Shown: in pieces, positions 52,715 to 64,000 of the stretch | How positions within the stretch are numbered: the first letter of the stretch is position 1 | Layout: every line of letters begins with the position of its first letter | Assembly (NCBI GenBank): GCA_010093605.1 | Contig: MU004193.1 | Coordinates: forward strand, 1,309,520-1,373,519 | DNA: 64,000 nucleotides | Source: Lophium mytilinum | Lineage: Eukaryota; Ascomycota; Dothideomycetes; Mytilinidiales; Mytilinidiaceae | Reading direction: 5' to 3' | Position numbers and translations under genes: made by a program | The notes under the pieces: generated by a model | The model's database searches: none | Seen by the model: only the letters and a program-made list of their open reading frames with translations | What the model was told of the DNA's origin: nothing

Positions 52715-54316
52715 ATGTGGCTGCTCAACACCGACTCTCTCACCCTTGAATTTTTCGTGCCTAGCCGTGTCCCCGATTATGTCATCCTCTCGCACCGTTG
52801 GTGCGCGCAGGGCGCCGAAGAGTGTACCTTCGACGACATGACCTGGGCTACTGTTTTGAGCGAAACCAGTCCAGTACGAAAGAAAGAAGGCTTTTCTAAA
52901 GTGCAGGGCGCTTGCAGATTGGCTGCGCGAGACGGCTACGCTTGGATTTGGATCGACAGCTGTTGTATTGACAAGTCCAGTTCTGCAGAGCTGCAAGAAT
53001 CCATCAATTCTATGTGGAATTACTACGCGCAATCGAACATTTGCTATGTGTACATGGCAGATGTCCCCAATTCAGAAGTTGGTTGGGGCGAGAGCTTCCA
53101 CAGGAGCGAGTGGTTCACCCGGGGCTGGACATTACAAGAGTTGCTGGCGCCGACTTGCGTTGAGTTTTATACGGAAGACTGGGCACCTATCGGTACAAAG
53201 TTCGAAAGGCACAAGGAGATTGCGGAAATAACGAGGATTGACCCGGATATCCTCGTTCGGACCCAGGATATTGATCTATTCAGTGCTGCGCAGAGACTTT
53301 CATGGGCAGCGCATCGGAAAGTCACTAGAGAAGAAGACGAAGCATATTCACTTCTAGGCCTGTTCGATGTCAATATGCCGCTTCTTTACGGAGAAGGCCG
53401 GGAAAAAGCTTTCATCAGGCTCCAGGAAGCAATCTACAACTCCACGGCCGACCACACTCTATTCTTGTTTCGCTACAGCGCGCATCAGGACGACCAGCCT
53501 TTATTAGCGGACTCGCCGACACGCTTCTGCGAGAGGCAAGACTGTACTTCCTGCGTAGCGGACGTAGTCCAGTGTCTACCTTCGAATGAACGGTATACCG
53601 ACTTCATTGCGTCTACAAGGTGGTACCACCAAGCCCATGAGCAGATAATGACAACTGTCACGTCCTTGCGAAATGAGATTTCAACAACGCTACTACTACT
53701 GGATTACCATGTCGTTGCCGACAAACTTAAGTTTTTCGATGAGCATGATCGGCAGTCACTTGTCAGAGTAACTCATGTAGTTGTTCTCAACCATGCCCTA
53801 GAAAAATACGAGAATGGTGCCTTATGCTTACTACTCCGCCGAGGGCCATCCTTAGAAGCCTTTCGACGCATCAAAGCCTTCCCGGCTTATCTACCCCACC
53901 TCGGGGATTTTGCATCGGTGATGCAGAAAACCAAAATTCTTATTTGTCCTGGCCCAGGCACTCTGGGACAAAACAACTGCGCCAATACTATATTTTCAGT
54001 GGCAGATTCATTCCTCGTTCAGACGTGGAGTGCCAAAGGCGGTATAACCCACTCGATATTGCCCGTGCCAGGACAGCAAAACACAGACTTCGAGGTCCAA
54101 ACGGACGTTCGAACGAGGAACTATAAGAATCCAAATCTTGCGGCGGCAGTTTCGTGCTTGATTGTTGACCCTTCCGATTCAAGCTCGGTGTTTTCCGTGC
54201 GACTGATATGCACTGACAAAACGTGGTCGATTAGAGAAGTCTCTGAGACGAAGGAGGGAAAACGGCCACGGAAAAAGCGCGTCGTACTTCCTTCGACTGG
54301 TTTTGCTGATCGTTAA
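52715..54316 (+). CDS. HET-domain protein (HET-E-like N-terminal type)
   Basis: Single exon, 533 residues from the ATG at 52715; an in-frame ATG at 52583 would add 44. The chosen start MWLLNTDSLTLEFF matches the usual beginning of this HET subtype (R-LLNT). HET blocks follow: VPDYVILSHRW, GFSKVQGACRLAARDG, AWIWIDSCCIDKSSSAELQE, SEWFTRGWTLQELLAP and DEAYSLLGLFDVNMPLLYGEG, with KAFIRLQEAI. This N-terminal HET type is the one that heads WD-repeat NLRs such as HET-E, but here no NACHT or WD repeats follow; instead there is about 250 residues of variable C-terminus. Such proteins trigger cell death on non-self recognition, or act as short effectors partnered with a separate receptor. Confidence 0.9.
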   Translation: MWLLNTDSLTLEFFVPSRVPDYVILSHRWCAQGAEECTFDDMTWATVLSETSPVRKKEGFSKVQGACRLAARDGYAWIWIDSCCIDKSSSAELQESINSMWNYYAQSNICYVYMADVPNSEVGWGESFHRSEWFTRGWTLQELLAPTCVEFYTEDWAPIGTKFERHKEIAEITRIDPDILVRTQDIDLFSAAQRLSWAAHRKVTREEDEAYSLLGLFDVNMPLLYGEGREKAFIRLQEAIYNSTADHTLFLFRYSAHQDDQPLLADSPTRFCERQDCTSCVADVVQCLPSNERYTDFIASTRWYHQAHEQIMTTVTSLRNEISTTLLLLDYHVVADKLKFFDEHDRQSLVRVTHVVVLNHALEKYENGALCLLLRRGPSLEAFRRIKAFPAYLPHLGDFASVMQKTKILICPGPGTLGQNNCANTIFSVADSFLVQTWSAKGGITHSILPVPGQQNTDFEVQTDVRTRNYKNPNLAAAVSCLIVDPSDSSSVFSVRLICTDKTWSIREVSETKEGKRPRKKRVVLPSTGFADR

Positions 54317-56252
<1,936 letters not shown>

Positions 56253-56997
56253 GCTGGCAATATGAAAAGTCTCGCGAGTCAAGGGAGATCATACGATTCA
56301 TGTTGCCCAGCTGCTGCTGTGTCGTGCATATCGAGTACGTTGTTGCTCTTGTGGCTGGCACCTGCACCGCCGTCTCGACTCTGACTACTACTTACAAGCT
56401 AAGTCTTTACAATACACCGCTCGATCGCCGAAGGATACTTCGCGAAGTTTGGTGCCATCTGCTACGTTTGCTACTCGCAAACAATGCGGCACGTTCACCA
56501 AAGACCTAAATTCAAGATATGACCATGAATTTCGAGCTTTAAAAGCACTAACCAGCAAGTGACTGACTGGCTCGCTTAGTTATGGCCACGAGAAACATTT
56601 ACTACTATGGACGGCTTCCCTTTAATCAACCAACGAAACGAACACGGTATCTCACCTTTCCCTATGTTCGACTTCTCCAAGAAATTGTACTACGCTCACG
56701 TTAGTATAAGCAGTAAGCTTGGAATATCTCGAGCAGTCTTTCTACAGGGGCCTAATACTATGCCGTGCTTATGGGCTTATGGAGCGAGCTAACGATCCTA
56801 GGGAAGATCTTCCGGTGTACTAGTACCTGAACTCTATTTAATCTCGAAACCCCGCACTTCTCTTTCCGAATCCCTGACGGAATTTCTTAGATACCCTCAA
56901 CATCGTTGCCTTTCCTTTCTTCTAGATCTCGCCTCCGTTCATTCATACCTCTTTCCGTCAGCACGACTCCTCCTTCATTAGCGTCCTCTCCCTCAAA
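56253..56997. other. Intergenic
   Basis: About 745 bases; short frames only, nothing supportable. Confidence 0.5.
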
Positions 56998-57936
56998 ATG
57001 ACCACAACTCAGGCCAAATCCCACCCACTCCCCACCTATCTTCTCATCAAAGTCCTCGCTACCATTCTTCGCACAATCTACGCCCTTTTCCTCGCCTCTC
57101 CCAGCCCAAAACCAACCTCCACGCTCTTTATTCCATCCCGGAACTCTAAACGCACTATCAAAGTCCACGTCTACGCCCCTCCTTCCCCCAAACCCACCAA
57201 AGCTCCCCACCCCGTCCTCCTCAACTTCCACGGCTCCGGCTTCGTCGTTGACATGCACGGCTCCGATGCCCCATTCTGCCGTCAAATCGCCTCTGCAACC
57301 GGCCTCACCGTCCTCGACTGCGACTACCGCAAAGCGCCCGAGCACCCCTTCCCCGCCGCCCTCGAAGACGTCGAGGACGCGATGCGGTACGTGCTCAGTC
57401 GACCAGAAGAGTACGACGCTACTCAAACCCACCTCTCCGGCTTCAGCGCTGGTGCGAATCTCGCGTTAGCGGTGTGTGGCGTACCTCTCAGAGATTTAGG
57501 GACGGGTTTCATTAGGGAGAGAGTGCGGAAAGTAGTCGCGTTCTACCCGCCTTTAGATCTGGCTACGAGTCCTGCCACAAAACGGGCGCCGGATGGGAGT
57601 GCGGGCACGCTGCCGGTGCCGGTGGCTAAGCTCTTTAATACGTGCTATATTACCCCGGGGCAAGAAGCGACGGATCCGAGGATTTCGTGTAAGAATATGG
57701 CGCCGGAGGCGTTTGCTAAGGAGGCGTTCATCGTGACGTGTGGGAAGGACGATCTGGCGTTTGAGGCGGAGGAGTTGGCGAGTAGAATGGCGGAGAGGGA
57801 GGGGTGTAGGGTGGAGTGGAAGAGGGTGGAGGGGGTGGATCATGCGTGGGATAAGAGTTGCAAGAAGGGGAGTGAGGAGGATGAAAAGAGGGCGGAGGCG
57901 TATGAGTGGGCTGTGGAGTTTTTGAAGGGCGTGTAG
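56998..57936 (+). CDS. Alpha/beta-hydrolase (esterase/lipase, HSL-like)
   Basis: Single exon, 312 residues. The oxyanion-hole motif reads LLNFHGSGFV (HGGG variant), the nucleophile elbow is GFSAGAN, and the remaining triad residues are probably Asp in CGKDDLAFE and His in GVDHAWD. This fits the alpha/beta hydrolase fold-3 group of esterases. A hydrophobic segment near the start (LLIKVLATILRTIYALFLAS) may be a membrane anchor. Substrate unknown. Codon use is more GC-rich toward the 3' end than its HET neighbours. Confidence 0.88.
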   Translation: MTTTQAKSHPLPTYLLIKVLATILRTIYALFLASPSPKPTSTLFIPSRNSKRTIKVHVYAPPSPKPTKAPHPVLLNFHGSGFVVDMHGSDAPFCRQIASATGLTVLDCDYRKAPEHPFPAALEDVEDAMRYVLSRPEEYDATQTHLSGFSAGANLALAVCGVPLRDLGTGFIRERVRKVVAFYPPLDLATSPATKRAPDGSAGTLPVPVAKLFNTCYITPGQEATDPRISCKNMAPEAFAKEAFIVTCGKDDLAFEAEELASRMAEREGCRVEWKRVEGVDHAWDKSCKKGSEEDEKRAEAYEWAVEFLKGV

Positions 57937-58248
57937 GAGTTTAGTAAATCAAGCTACCAAGCAAGCGCAGGATAGGGGCGATGGGTCAAAAACAATATGT
58001 CAGAGTACCAAAGTCTTAGAAGATCCAGTCCAGTGACGGTAAAGCTCAATTCAGGATAGCCTGGATTCTGCGGTCACGAACCCTAGTTCCATCTACTGCG
58101 TGTATGATGGTGAAGCGGTCGAACTCCTGTTAGCAAATTGAAAACATCAGGAAAGTATGTAAAATACATTATAATAGGTAGCGAAGACCAACCGAGATAG
58201 TGGATTTGTATTTAGGAGCTTGAAAATCCATATTACTATAGAGCGTGG
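57937..58248. other. Intergenic
   Basis: About 310 bases between convergent elements; nothing seen. Confidence 0.4.
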
Positions 58249-59691
58249 CTAAACAGTTGCAATTGTTGTGTCCACAGCGTGTTGGAAATTGTCGCAGTGC
58301 TCTTTCTTATTCATGTACATTATACCAAGGCGACTAAACTTGTCAGCTTGCTTTAAGTCACGGCCCAATACCAAAGCATAGTGCAGCTCTTCCTCCCATT
58401 GAAGATACTGGCTCTCTTCATCTGCCTCGCTTTCTTCACATTCATCGTCCTCTTCATGTTTCTCATTATTATCATTCTCCTCGTTCTCTTCACAATCCTC
58501 ATCGCTCTTCATTTCCTTTACCCTATCTTCATCGTCTTTGGTCTGCGCAGCCGGCACGAATCCCATATACAAGCACCAGACACGTCTTACATCCCCTGAT
58601 CTGGGGTAAGAAGTACCCTCAGGCCACTCCCTGGCGGATGGTAACCATTCCCCAGCAGGGATCGTATCTAAATAGAGGCGCATGACGGAGTCTTCCAGAG
58701 AATGATCCTGTGGTTCAGATCAAATAGCGTTTGACTTGCTCAACAAACAATCTACATAAGACAGGGCAGTAGGTTGTAAGAGGTCACCTCGACTGTTTGC
58801 AACAGCGAGGGTAGATTGTGCAGGTATCCGGGAGCTGGGAATTAGACCCACGCTTTTGCCACCGATCCCCTCAAGATGATGTATCCTGCTTTGACTCCGC
58901 CGGTAGGATCTGATGTCGAGAGTGTACAGTTCGAGTCAATTAATTTGCGCCTCAAAATGGAATGATCGTTGGATAGCGTATAAGATGGGTGCATCAACCG
59001 AAGCCCAGCTCCAAGAAGGTGCACGAAACGATGGTGCTAGCGGATTCCACATTTCATGTTCGAGAGGAGCATCCACTGCTCGTTGCCACATGAGACCACT
59101 TTCAAAGTCATTTTTCCATAAGCCAGCCAGATACTCATCATCAAATTTCGATTGGAATTTCTTCGCGACTGCGGAGATTGCTGGTAGTTTGTCGGAGGAT
59201 TTGGTAAGTTGCCTTGCCGAGCATGTCCCCACGATATAGTTATACCATTTTTGATATATTGAAGGCAAGTCTTCCCCTTCGAGTAAGGCTTGGAGGTTGT
59301 ACAAATGGCCTGTTTCAGCAACATAGTCTCCAGCCCCACATTCACAGCGCCATTTCGTTTCACATTCCCAGTGAAGTTCGCGGTTGTTGAAGGAAAGGAG
59401 CCGACGTGCAAGCAATCGTTCCTGAAATGCCTATCCACGCAATGAGAGCGGCTCGTCCTCGAAGAAATGCCCATAGTGTTGAATACAGGGAGAGAGATAA
59501 ACAGGAGGCGTGTTCTTGCCGTTGGCGGTGGTGAAAGACGTGTAAAGAGAAATATCACCCGAAACGAGAGAATCATTACGCAGGCCCAGAAACCCATGCT
59601 CATCGCTAAGGGAGGAAGTAGCCTCAAACTTAAATCCTACTCGCCGACAAATCAAGCCCGAGCTAGGTCACCAATTCGCGGTGGTGTATGA
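58249..59691 (-). pseudogene. HET-domain gene relic
   Basis: Remains of a HET gene. Fragments recognisable as the middle and end of the family are present (AFQERLLARRLLSF, HWECETKW, DEYLAGLWKND, APSWSWASVD, then VWCLYMGF and LVLGRDLKQADKFSRLGI). The front of the HET domain is missing and the frame is broken at several points. An acidic Asp/Glu/Asn-rich low-complexity insert lies near the C-terminal end. It is a decayed paralogue of the neighbouring HET genes. Confidence 0.65.
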
Positions 59692-60476
59692 TTCTTGCTT
59701 GTGGGTGAACGACGTTATAAATAGTTCGGGATTGTAAAACAGCGCATCTTTCAACGGCTTGTTGAATACTATACTCTAATATTCTTAGGCAAGTAACTTA
59801 TGTTCTCCAATGCGGGCAGCTGGAGTGCAAATTACAGCAGAGATTGTAGGAGGAAGCCAGCATTGGGCTAGCAACTACAGAGTCTAGTACATTAGCCAGC
59901 CTTTGCAAGAACGCTGCTAAACCTCTCTATACAAGATATTCTTTGATTCACCCACTCACGTGACACTCTGGCCCCAAATCCACGGCGCAACATCATCCCG
60001 CCTCGCTAAACCTCCCTACTTTGGCTATTCCTAAACAAGTCGACGCTGCTAGCGAGCTGCAAATACGAGGTAATGAGCTAGGAAATTTAGCCCGACTTTT
60101 AAGCGCTAAGCCTCCATAGACGAGTTAAAGACGTCACTGGGCGAATTATATGCCGCCCTACTTTTTGACTCCAGCCGAATTCCTAAAGGGATATATATAT
60201 AGATTGTATATTGCAATCCGTTCAAGTAGAATACAGTTGTGCGCCTCTCTCCAAGTTTTGGCACTGTCAGTTGATTCTCAGCAGACATCATCACCGCACC
60301 ATTTTCCGACTTTCTTGCGACTTTCAAATTGGGTGTCACCTGATACTGACAACAACTTTGAGGGATCGTCAAGACACCAAAACATCAACACTCAAGCGAG
60401 ATCCACGACAACTTCAATCAACCATTCAAAGATCCACCTATCAACCCTAAAAATCAACCCATCCAAACTCCGCACC
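59692..60476. other. Intergenic
   Basis: About 785 bases, AT-rich, with a CACGTG box at 59957. It is the promoter side of the MDR gene; no gene seen. Confidence 0.5.
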
Positions 60477-61502
60477 ATGGCTCTCCCCACAACAATGAAA
60501 GCCTGGCAATACACCACAACCAAAGGTGGCCTCATCCCCAACCTGAAACTCAACCCTACCGCCTCCTTCCCCGTCGCAAAAGACCCCTCAACCCAACACA
60601 TCGTCCAAATCTTCTCCACCTGCCTGAACCCCGTCGACGTCAAGCCCGCCGAAGCCATGCCCTCCTTCATGCTGCCGAAACCCGCCACCCCCGGCATCGA
60701 CTTCGTCGGCAAAATGGTCGTGCCCGCCAAGAACTCGGACCTGAAGGCCGGGCAAGTTGTTTTCGGTGGCGCGGGGCTGAGTCCGTTCGCTGGTGGTGCG
60801 TGTGCTGAGTACGCCATCGTGGACATCAAAGGCGCGGCGGCCCTGCCGGCCGGCGTGAGCGAGAGCGATGCCGCTACGATCGGGGTGGCGGGTATGACGG
60901 CGTATCAGACGATCGTGCCGCACGTCAAAGCCAACGACCGGGTCTTCCTCAACGGTGGCTCGGGGGGTGTGGGCGTTCTGGGGATTCAGATCGCGAAAGC
61001 GGTAGGCTGCCATGTCACGACTGCGTGCTCGACTGCGAATGTGGAGTTGTGCAAGAGCCTGGGGGCGGACGATGTGATTGATTACAAGAAGGGTAGTGTG
61101 GTGGAGGCGTTGAAGAGCAAGCCGCCTTTCGACCATGTCGTCGACAACGTGGGCAATGATCCGAATTTGTACTGGAATGCGCACCATTATATGAAGAAGT
61201 CGGCAAAGTTTATTGGGATTGCTGGGGAGCCGACACTGAAGTTCGTTATGTTCAGCGCGAAAGTTCGGTTGTGGCCTGGGTTCTTGGGTGGCGGGAAGAG
61301 GAAGTTTGAGGGATTCTTTGCGCAGCAGAACATAGATGAGTTGATGAGGATTGCCGGTTATATGAAGGAGGGGAAAATCAGGGCCGTCATTGATGAGAGG
61401 TTCCCATTTGAGAAGGCGCCCGATGCTTTTCGGAGGTTGAAGACAGGACGGGCGAGGGGGAAGGTCATGGTTGACGTTTCAGCTGGAGGCGGGAACGCGT
61501 GA
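60477..61502 (+). CDS. Quinone-oxidoreductase-like MDR protein
   Basis: Single exon, 341 residues, start ATG at 60477 (MALPTTMKAWQYTTTKGG). A zinc-independent medium-chain dehydrogenase/reductase: GroES-like front with LNPVDVKPAE and TPGIDFVGKMV, then the NADPH-binding Rossmann motif NGGSGGVGVLGIQIAKAVGC and LGADDVIDYKKGSV. No structural-zinc cysteine cluster is seen. The family reduces quinones or enones with NADPH. The C-terminus AFRRLKTGRARGKVMVDV is typical. The substrate is unknown; an upstream in-frame extension from 60150 lacks an early ATG and is not used. Confidence 0.9.
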   Translation: MALPTTMKAWQYTTTKGGLIPNLKLNPTASFPVAKDPSTQHIVQIFSTCLNPVDVKPAEAMPSFMLPKPATPGIDFVGKMVVPAKNSDLKAGQVVFGGAGLSPFAGGACAEYAIVDIKGAAALPAGVSESDAATIGVAGMTAYQTIVPHVKANDRVFLNGGSGGVGVLGIQIAKAVGCHVTTACSTANVELCKSLGADDVIDYKKGSVVEALKSKPPFDHVVDNVGNDPNLYWNAHHYMKKSAKFIGIAGEPTLKFVMFSAKVRLWPGFLGGGKRKFEGFFAQQNIDELMRIAGYMKEGKIRAVIDERFPFEKAPDAFRRLKTGRARGKVMVDVSAGGGNA

Positions 61503-61565
61503 GGTTCAGTTGCTGTATTCTGTGTTTTGCTTTTCTGTCGTGCAGATAATTGTAGTAAAGTTTCA

Positions 61566-64000
61566 TCATATAATTCGAATAGTTTGACGCGTCCATGGCC
61601 CCGCCTCTTTTACAGCAGAGAAGACTCCTACCCTCTGAAATTCTGGCAATGTAGCCAGGGCATTTTCTGTCCTCAGTACGAGACCATATGTCTGAGCTCG
61701 TAAGTCTGTACGAGGGATGGTCAAAACCCGAAGCGCAACAAGCTGGCCTTGCTTCGAACCGGTCTCGATGGAGGTGCTATCGTCCGAGAGCCAGTCCGGG
61801 AAGAAATCGAGAATTTTGTCGTCTTGGCTCCCGCTGAACTTCAAGCGATGCTTTCCAGTGTCAAAGCGTGTGCGATGTCGTGGTTTGAGCAGGGAAACCT
61901 CGGAGACAGGACCAGTGACATCGAGCAGACCAGCATCCACTAGGCCCCTCGAGTCGATGACGTTCTCGCCTTTAGATGAAACAAGCATCTGGTTCACCGT
62001 CATCTCAACAATGATATTCTCCGCCTTGAATTTGACGTCTCCAAAGTTGATGTACGGGAGGAGATCCACGCGACCGTTCACTGAAGCCCATGACCACGAC
62101 GGAGCGCAGTAAAGTGGCTGCTTCTTTTCCAGATGTCTCACTCTCCAAAGAAGTCCCAGTTCCACGAACACCGAGCTCCACAAACCAGCAAGGTAGGGTG
62201 TCTGAGCTCTGTCCTGGACCAACTCTGCAATCCCAGATATCGCTACGAGCTTGTCGGTCGGATACGTGAGGGCCCCTTCGGAATATGCAAACACAAGGCT
62301 ATACCACCGCTGATTGAACTCGATCTGCTCCCGCAAGCCGAGTCCAGAGGCAGCTCCAAGTGATTTCAGCACATCGAGTGCTCCTCGAACGCCTCGTGAG
62401 GCAGACCGATCAATGTAGTTGTCCCTACTAAAGCCAGCAAAACTCAAAAGTCGAGTCAGGATGTTCTCGTCAACCCAATCGAATAGCCGTCCATTGTGTA
62501 CTACATACGGTAGTTTCTCATACCTGGAGCCCTGTTCATCGAACTCGGAGGCCTGCATGGTATTGCATTCGAATAAGACCACATCGGAACAGAAATGGAC
62601 CAGGCGACGCGACAGCAACCTCTCTTGGAACGCCCACGCTCGCTTGGTCAATGGCGCTGTTTCCACTCGTGTGTCGAAGAGTGTCTTGATTGACGGCTTC
62701 TGGGCCGAGAGATAGTATCTCGTCTTCCCCGAAGTGACAAGGCTCCATGTCTCTGAAGGGGCAGGGCGTTTCCGAAAGCAGCCTCCATTTGAATCCTTTG
62801 ATGCGGTCGCCGAAAGAACGCATGCTGCATTGGAATACACCAGTCTCATGGCCGAAGACTCCTTTGCCCAATCATCCTCACAGTCTTGCAAAATGCACCT
62901 GTTGAAGGTTAAGCAGAGAGCTCCACCAATCTAATACCATCCACTTACAGAGAGTCAATCCAAAGGTATGATAGACCGAGATGGCGTGTGATGTAGACGG
63001 CTTCTTGAAAGTTCTTGGAGAGTGCATCGTTGTCGATCCCTTCTCGGGTCATGGAGGGATAATTCGTTGTCTCAAGTTTGTAGTCAATATCACCTCCCCA
63101 GCAGTGTGAGAGGGCCACGAAATCTGGCGCTGGATGTTGATTAAGGTCTGCTCCCAGTACTATCCTCAGCTCAGGGATTTCGGCTGTTCCTACATAGAGT
63201 AGTCGTGTTGGGATGAAAGCGAAGCCAGGAGTGTGCGGCTTGCATAGTTCGTGTTTTCTACACTCTTTAATCCAATTTTTGATTTTTGCAATGATAGAGA
63301 GAGTTCCTGTATAATCTAGGACATCTGGCTTTTCTTCTAGAACACCTTGCGCACACTATCAGTCTATGCATCTGAGATCGGCTAGTTATTCAGCGGCACA
63401 TACCTTCCGCAATGCATAGTTCCTTAAATTGAGGGCCAATGGGAGTCTCAAGCCTGATGAGAAATTGCAGGCCATATTCCTTGCCGAACGAGCTCCCTCG
63501 ATGGAGCTTAATCGTGACATTGAGAGCCTCATCTTGATTGGCTGATGGAAGTCCAAAAGACGGTGTTCTTTGAGAGATAGTGCCATAGTTTCCATAAGAG
63601 ATTCCCGAATTAGTTTGGGTGCTTGTTTCCAGCCTCTGGCTCGATAGGGCTTCGCACAGAGGACATCCCCGCCATGAACGTTGCATCTCCTCAAGCGTCG
63701 CGTAGAATCGATGTGTTTCCTTGGTCCGAACGAACATGATCCAAGATCCGAAAAGAAGGCCGGATCGCCCGAGCACACGGCGGCAGTGGTCGCAAAGAGT
63801 AGACTTCTCGAAGGGGTCCACTCTTCGATACCGAGGTAGACGAAATATCCAATGACGAAAAGTACAAGTATAAAATATCAATGACAGCCGAGAGACAATG
63901 GCCCAGAGAATCATGCCAGTAGCTACAGCGAAAATTAGACCTCCACACATAGCATAGCTGAAGAGAAGTGGGAAGAGAGCGATGCCAAATACCCATGCCG
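61566..64000 (-). CDS. HET-domain protein with N-terminal membrane segments (5' partial)
   Basis: A HET protein running off the right edge. Exons: from the edge (open frame, first ATG in frame at 63950) to 63404, then 63345..62949 and 62898..61566. The N-terminus is hydrophobic (ALFPLLFSYAMCGGLIFAVA and ILWAIVSRLSLIFY), predicting two membrane helices, rare for HET proteins. A Cys-pair lead follows (CDHCRRVLG, GCPLCEAL). HET blocks: FIPTRLLYVG, VALSHCWGGDID, LSKNFQEAVYITRHLGLSYL, WIDSLCILQDCEDDWAKESS, APLTKRAWAFQERLLSRRLV; then APSWSWASVNG and the closing RVGVFSA. The frame appears whole within the window. The true start may lie outside. Confidence 0.88.

Overview
The window is nuclear DNA from a filamentous ascomycete (Pezizomycotina). 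The evidence is dense short genes on both strands, many GT-AG introns of about 40-70 bases with CTAAC/CTGAC-like branch sites, mitochondrial presequences on leucine-catabolism enzymes, and families typical of this group: HET domains, fungal rhodopsin-fold membrane proteins, TAM-type methyltransferases, Zn2Cys6 factors, SRPK-like kinases and CorA-like proteins. The class cannot be resolved by eye. No rRNA gene, convincing tRNA, CRISPR array or autonomous transposon was seen. Exon joins were worked out by hand. Wherever totals are given they close in phase, except one junction in the HET-like gene at 22-26 kb.

Layout. 0-7.4 kb: a MYND-finger protein, a seven-helix rhodopsin-domain protein and a nine-exon SAM methyltransferase. 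7.4-10.9 kb: a diverged direct repeat, then three tandem copies of a small single-pass membrane-protein unit, the last directly abutting a GH64 beta-1,3-glucanase that has no signal peptide of its own. 12.1-20.4 kb: a catabolic block. Isovaleryl-CoA dehydrogenase and the methylcrotonyl-CoA carboxylase beta subunit (leucine degradation) flank a divergent pair for ortho cleavage of aromatics (intradiol dioxygenase and a muconate-lactonizing propeller enzyme) plus a carboxymuconolactone-decarboxylase-like protein. 20.4-25.9 kb: a small orphan, a zinc-finger relic and an 11-exon HET-like membrane protein with a repetitive Pro/Gln/Tyr-rich N-terminus.

27-38.7 kb: a CorA-like two-helix protein, an NmrA-like protein, an unrecognised basic protein with a Gly/Pro-rich tail, a 1,434-residue CorA-like protein and a BTB protein. 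38.9-46.4 kb: one gene of about 2,392 codons that joins a STAND-type fungal N-terminal domain, an NF-YA/HAP2-like subunit-association helix, Gln-rich repeats, a Zn2Cys6 cluster and a C2H2 finger. It is the most unusual object here. 47.1-49.1 kb: an LRR-like protein.

49.8-64 kb: an accessory, HET-rich stretch. It holds an interrupted HET gene, an apparently whole HET gene, an SRPK-like kinase with a presequence-like N-terminus, an alpha/beta hydrolase, a decayed HET relic, a quinone-oxidoreductase-like MDR protein and a HET gene running off the right edge. The central catabolic block looks like housekeeping metabolism, while the HET/CorA/kinase neighbourhoods look like the fast-evolving self/non-self part of the genome.
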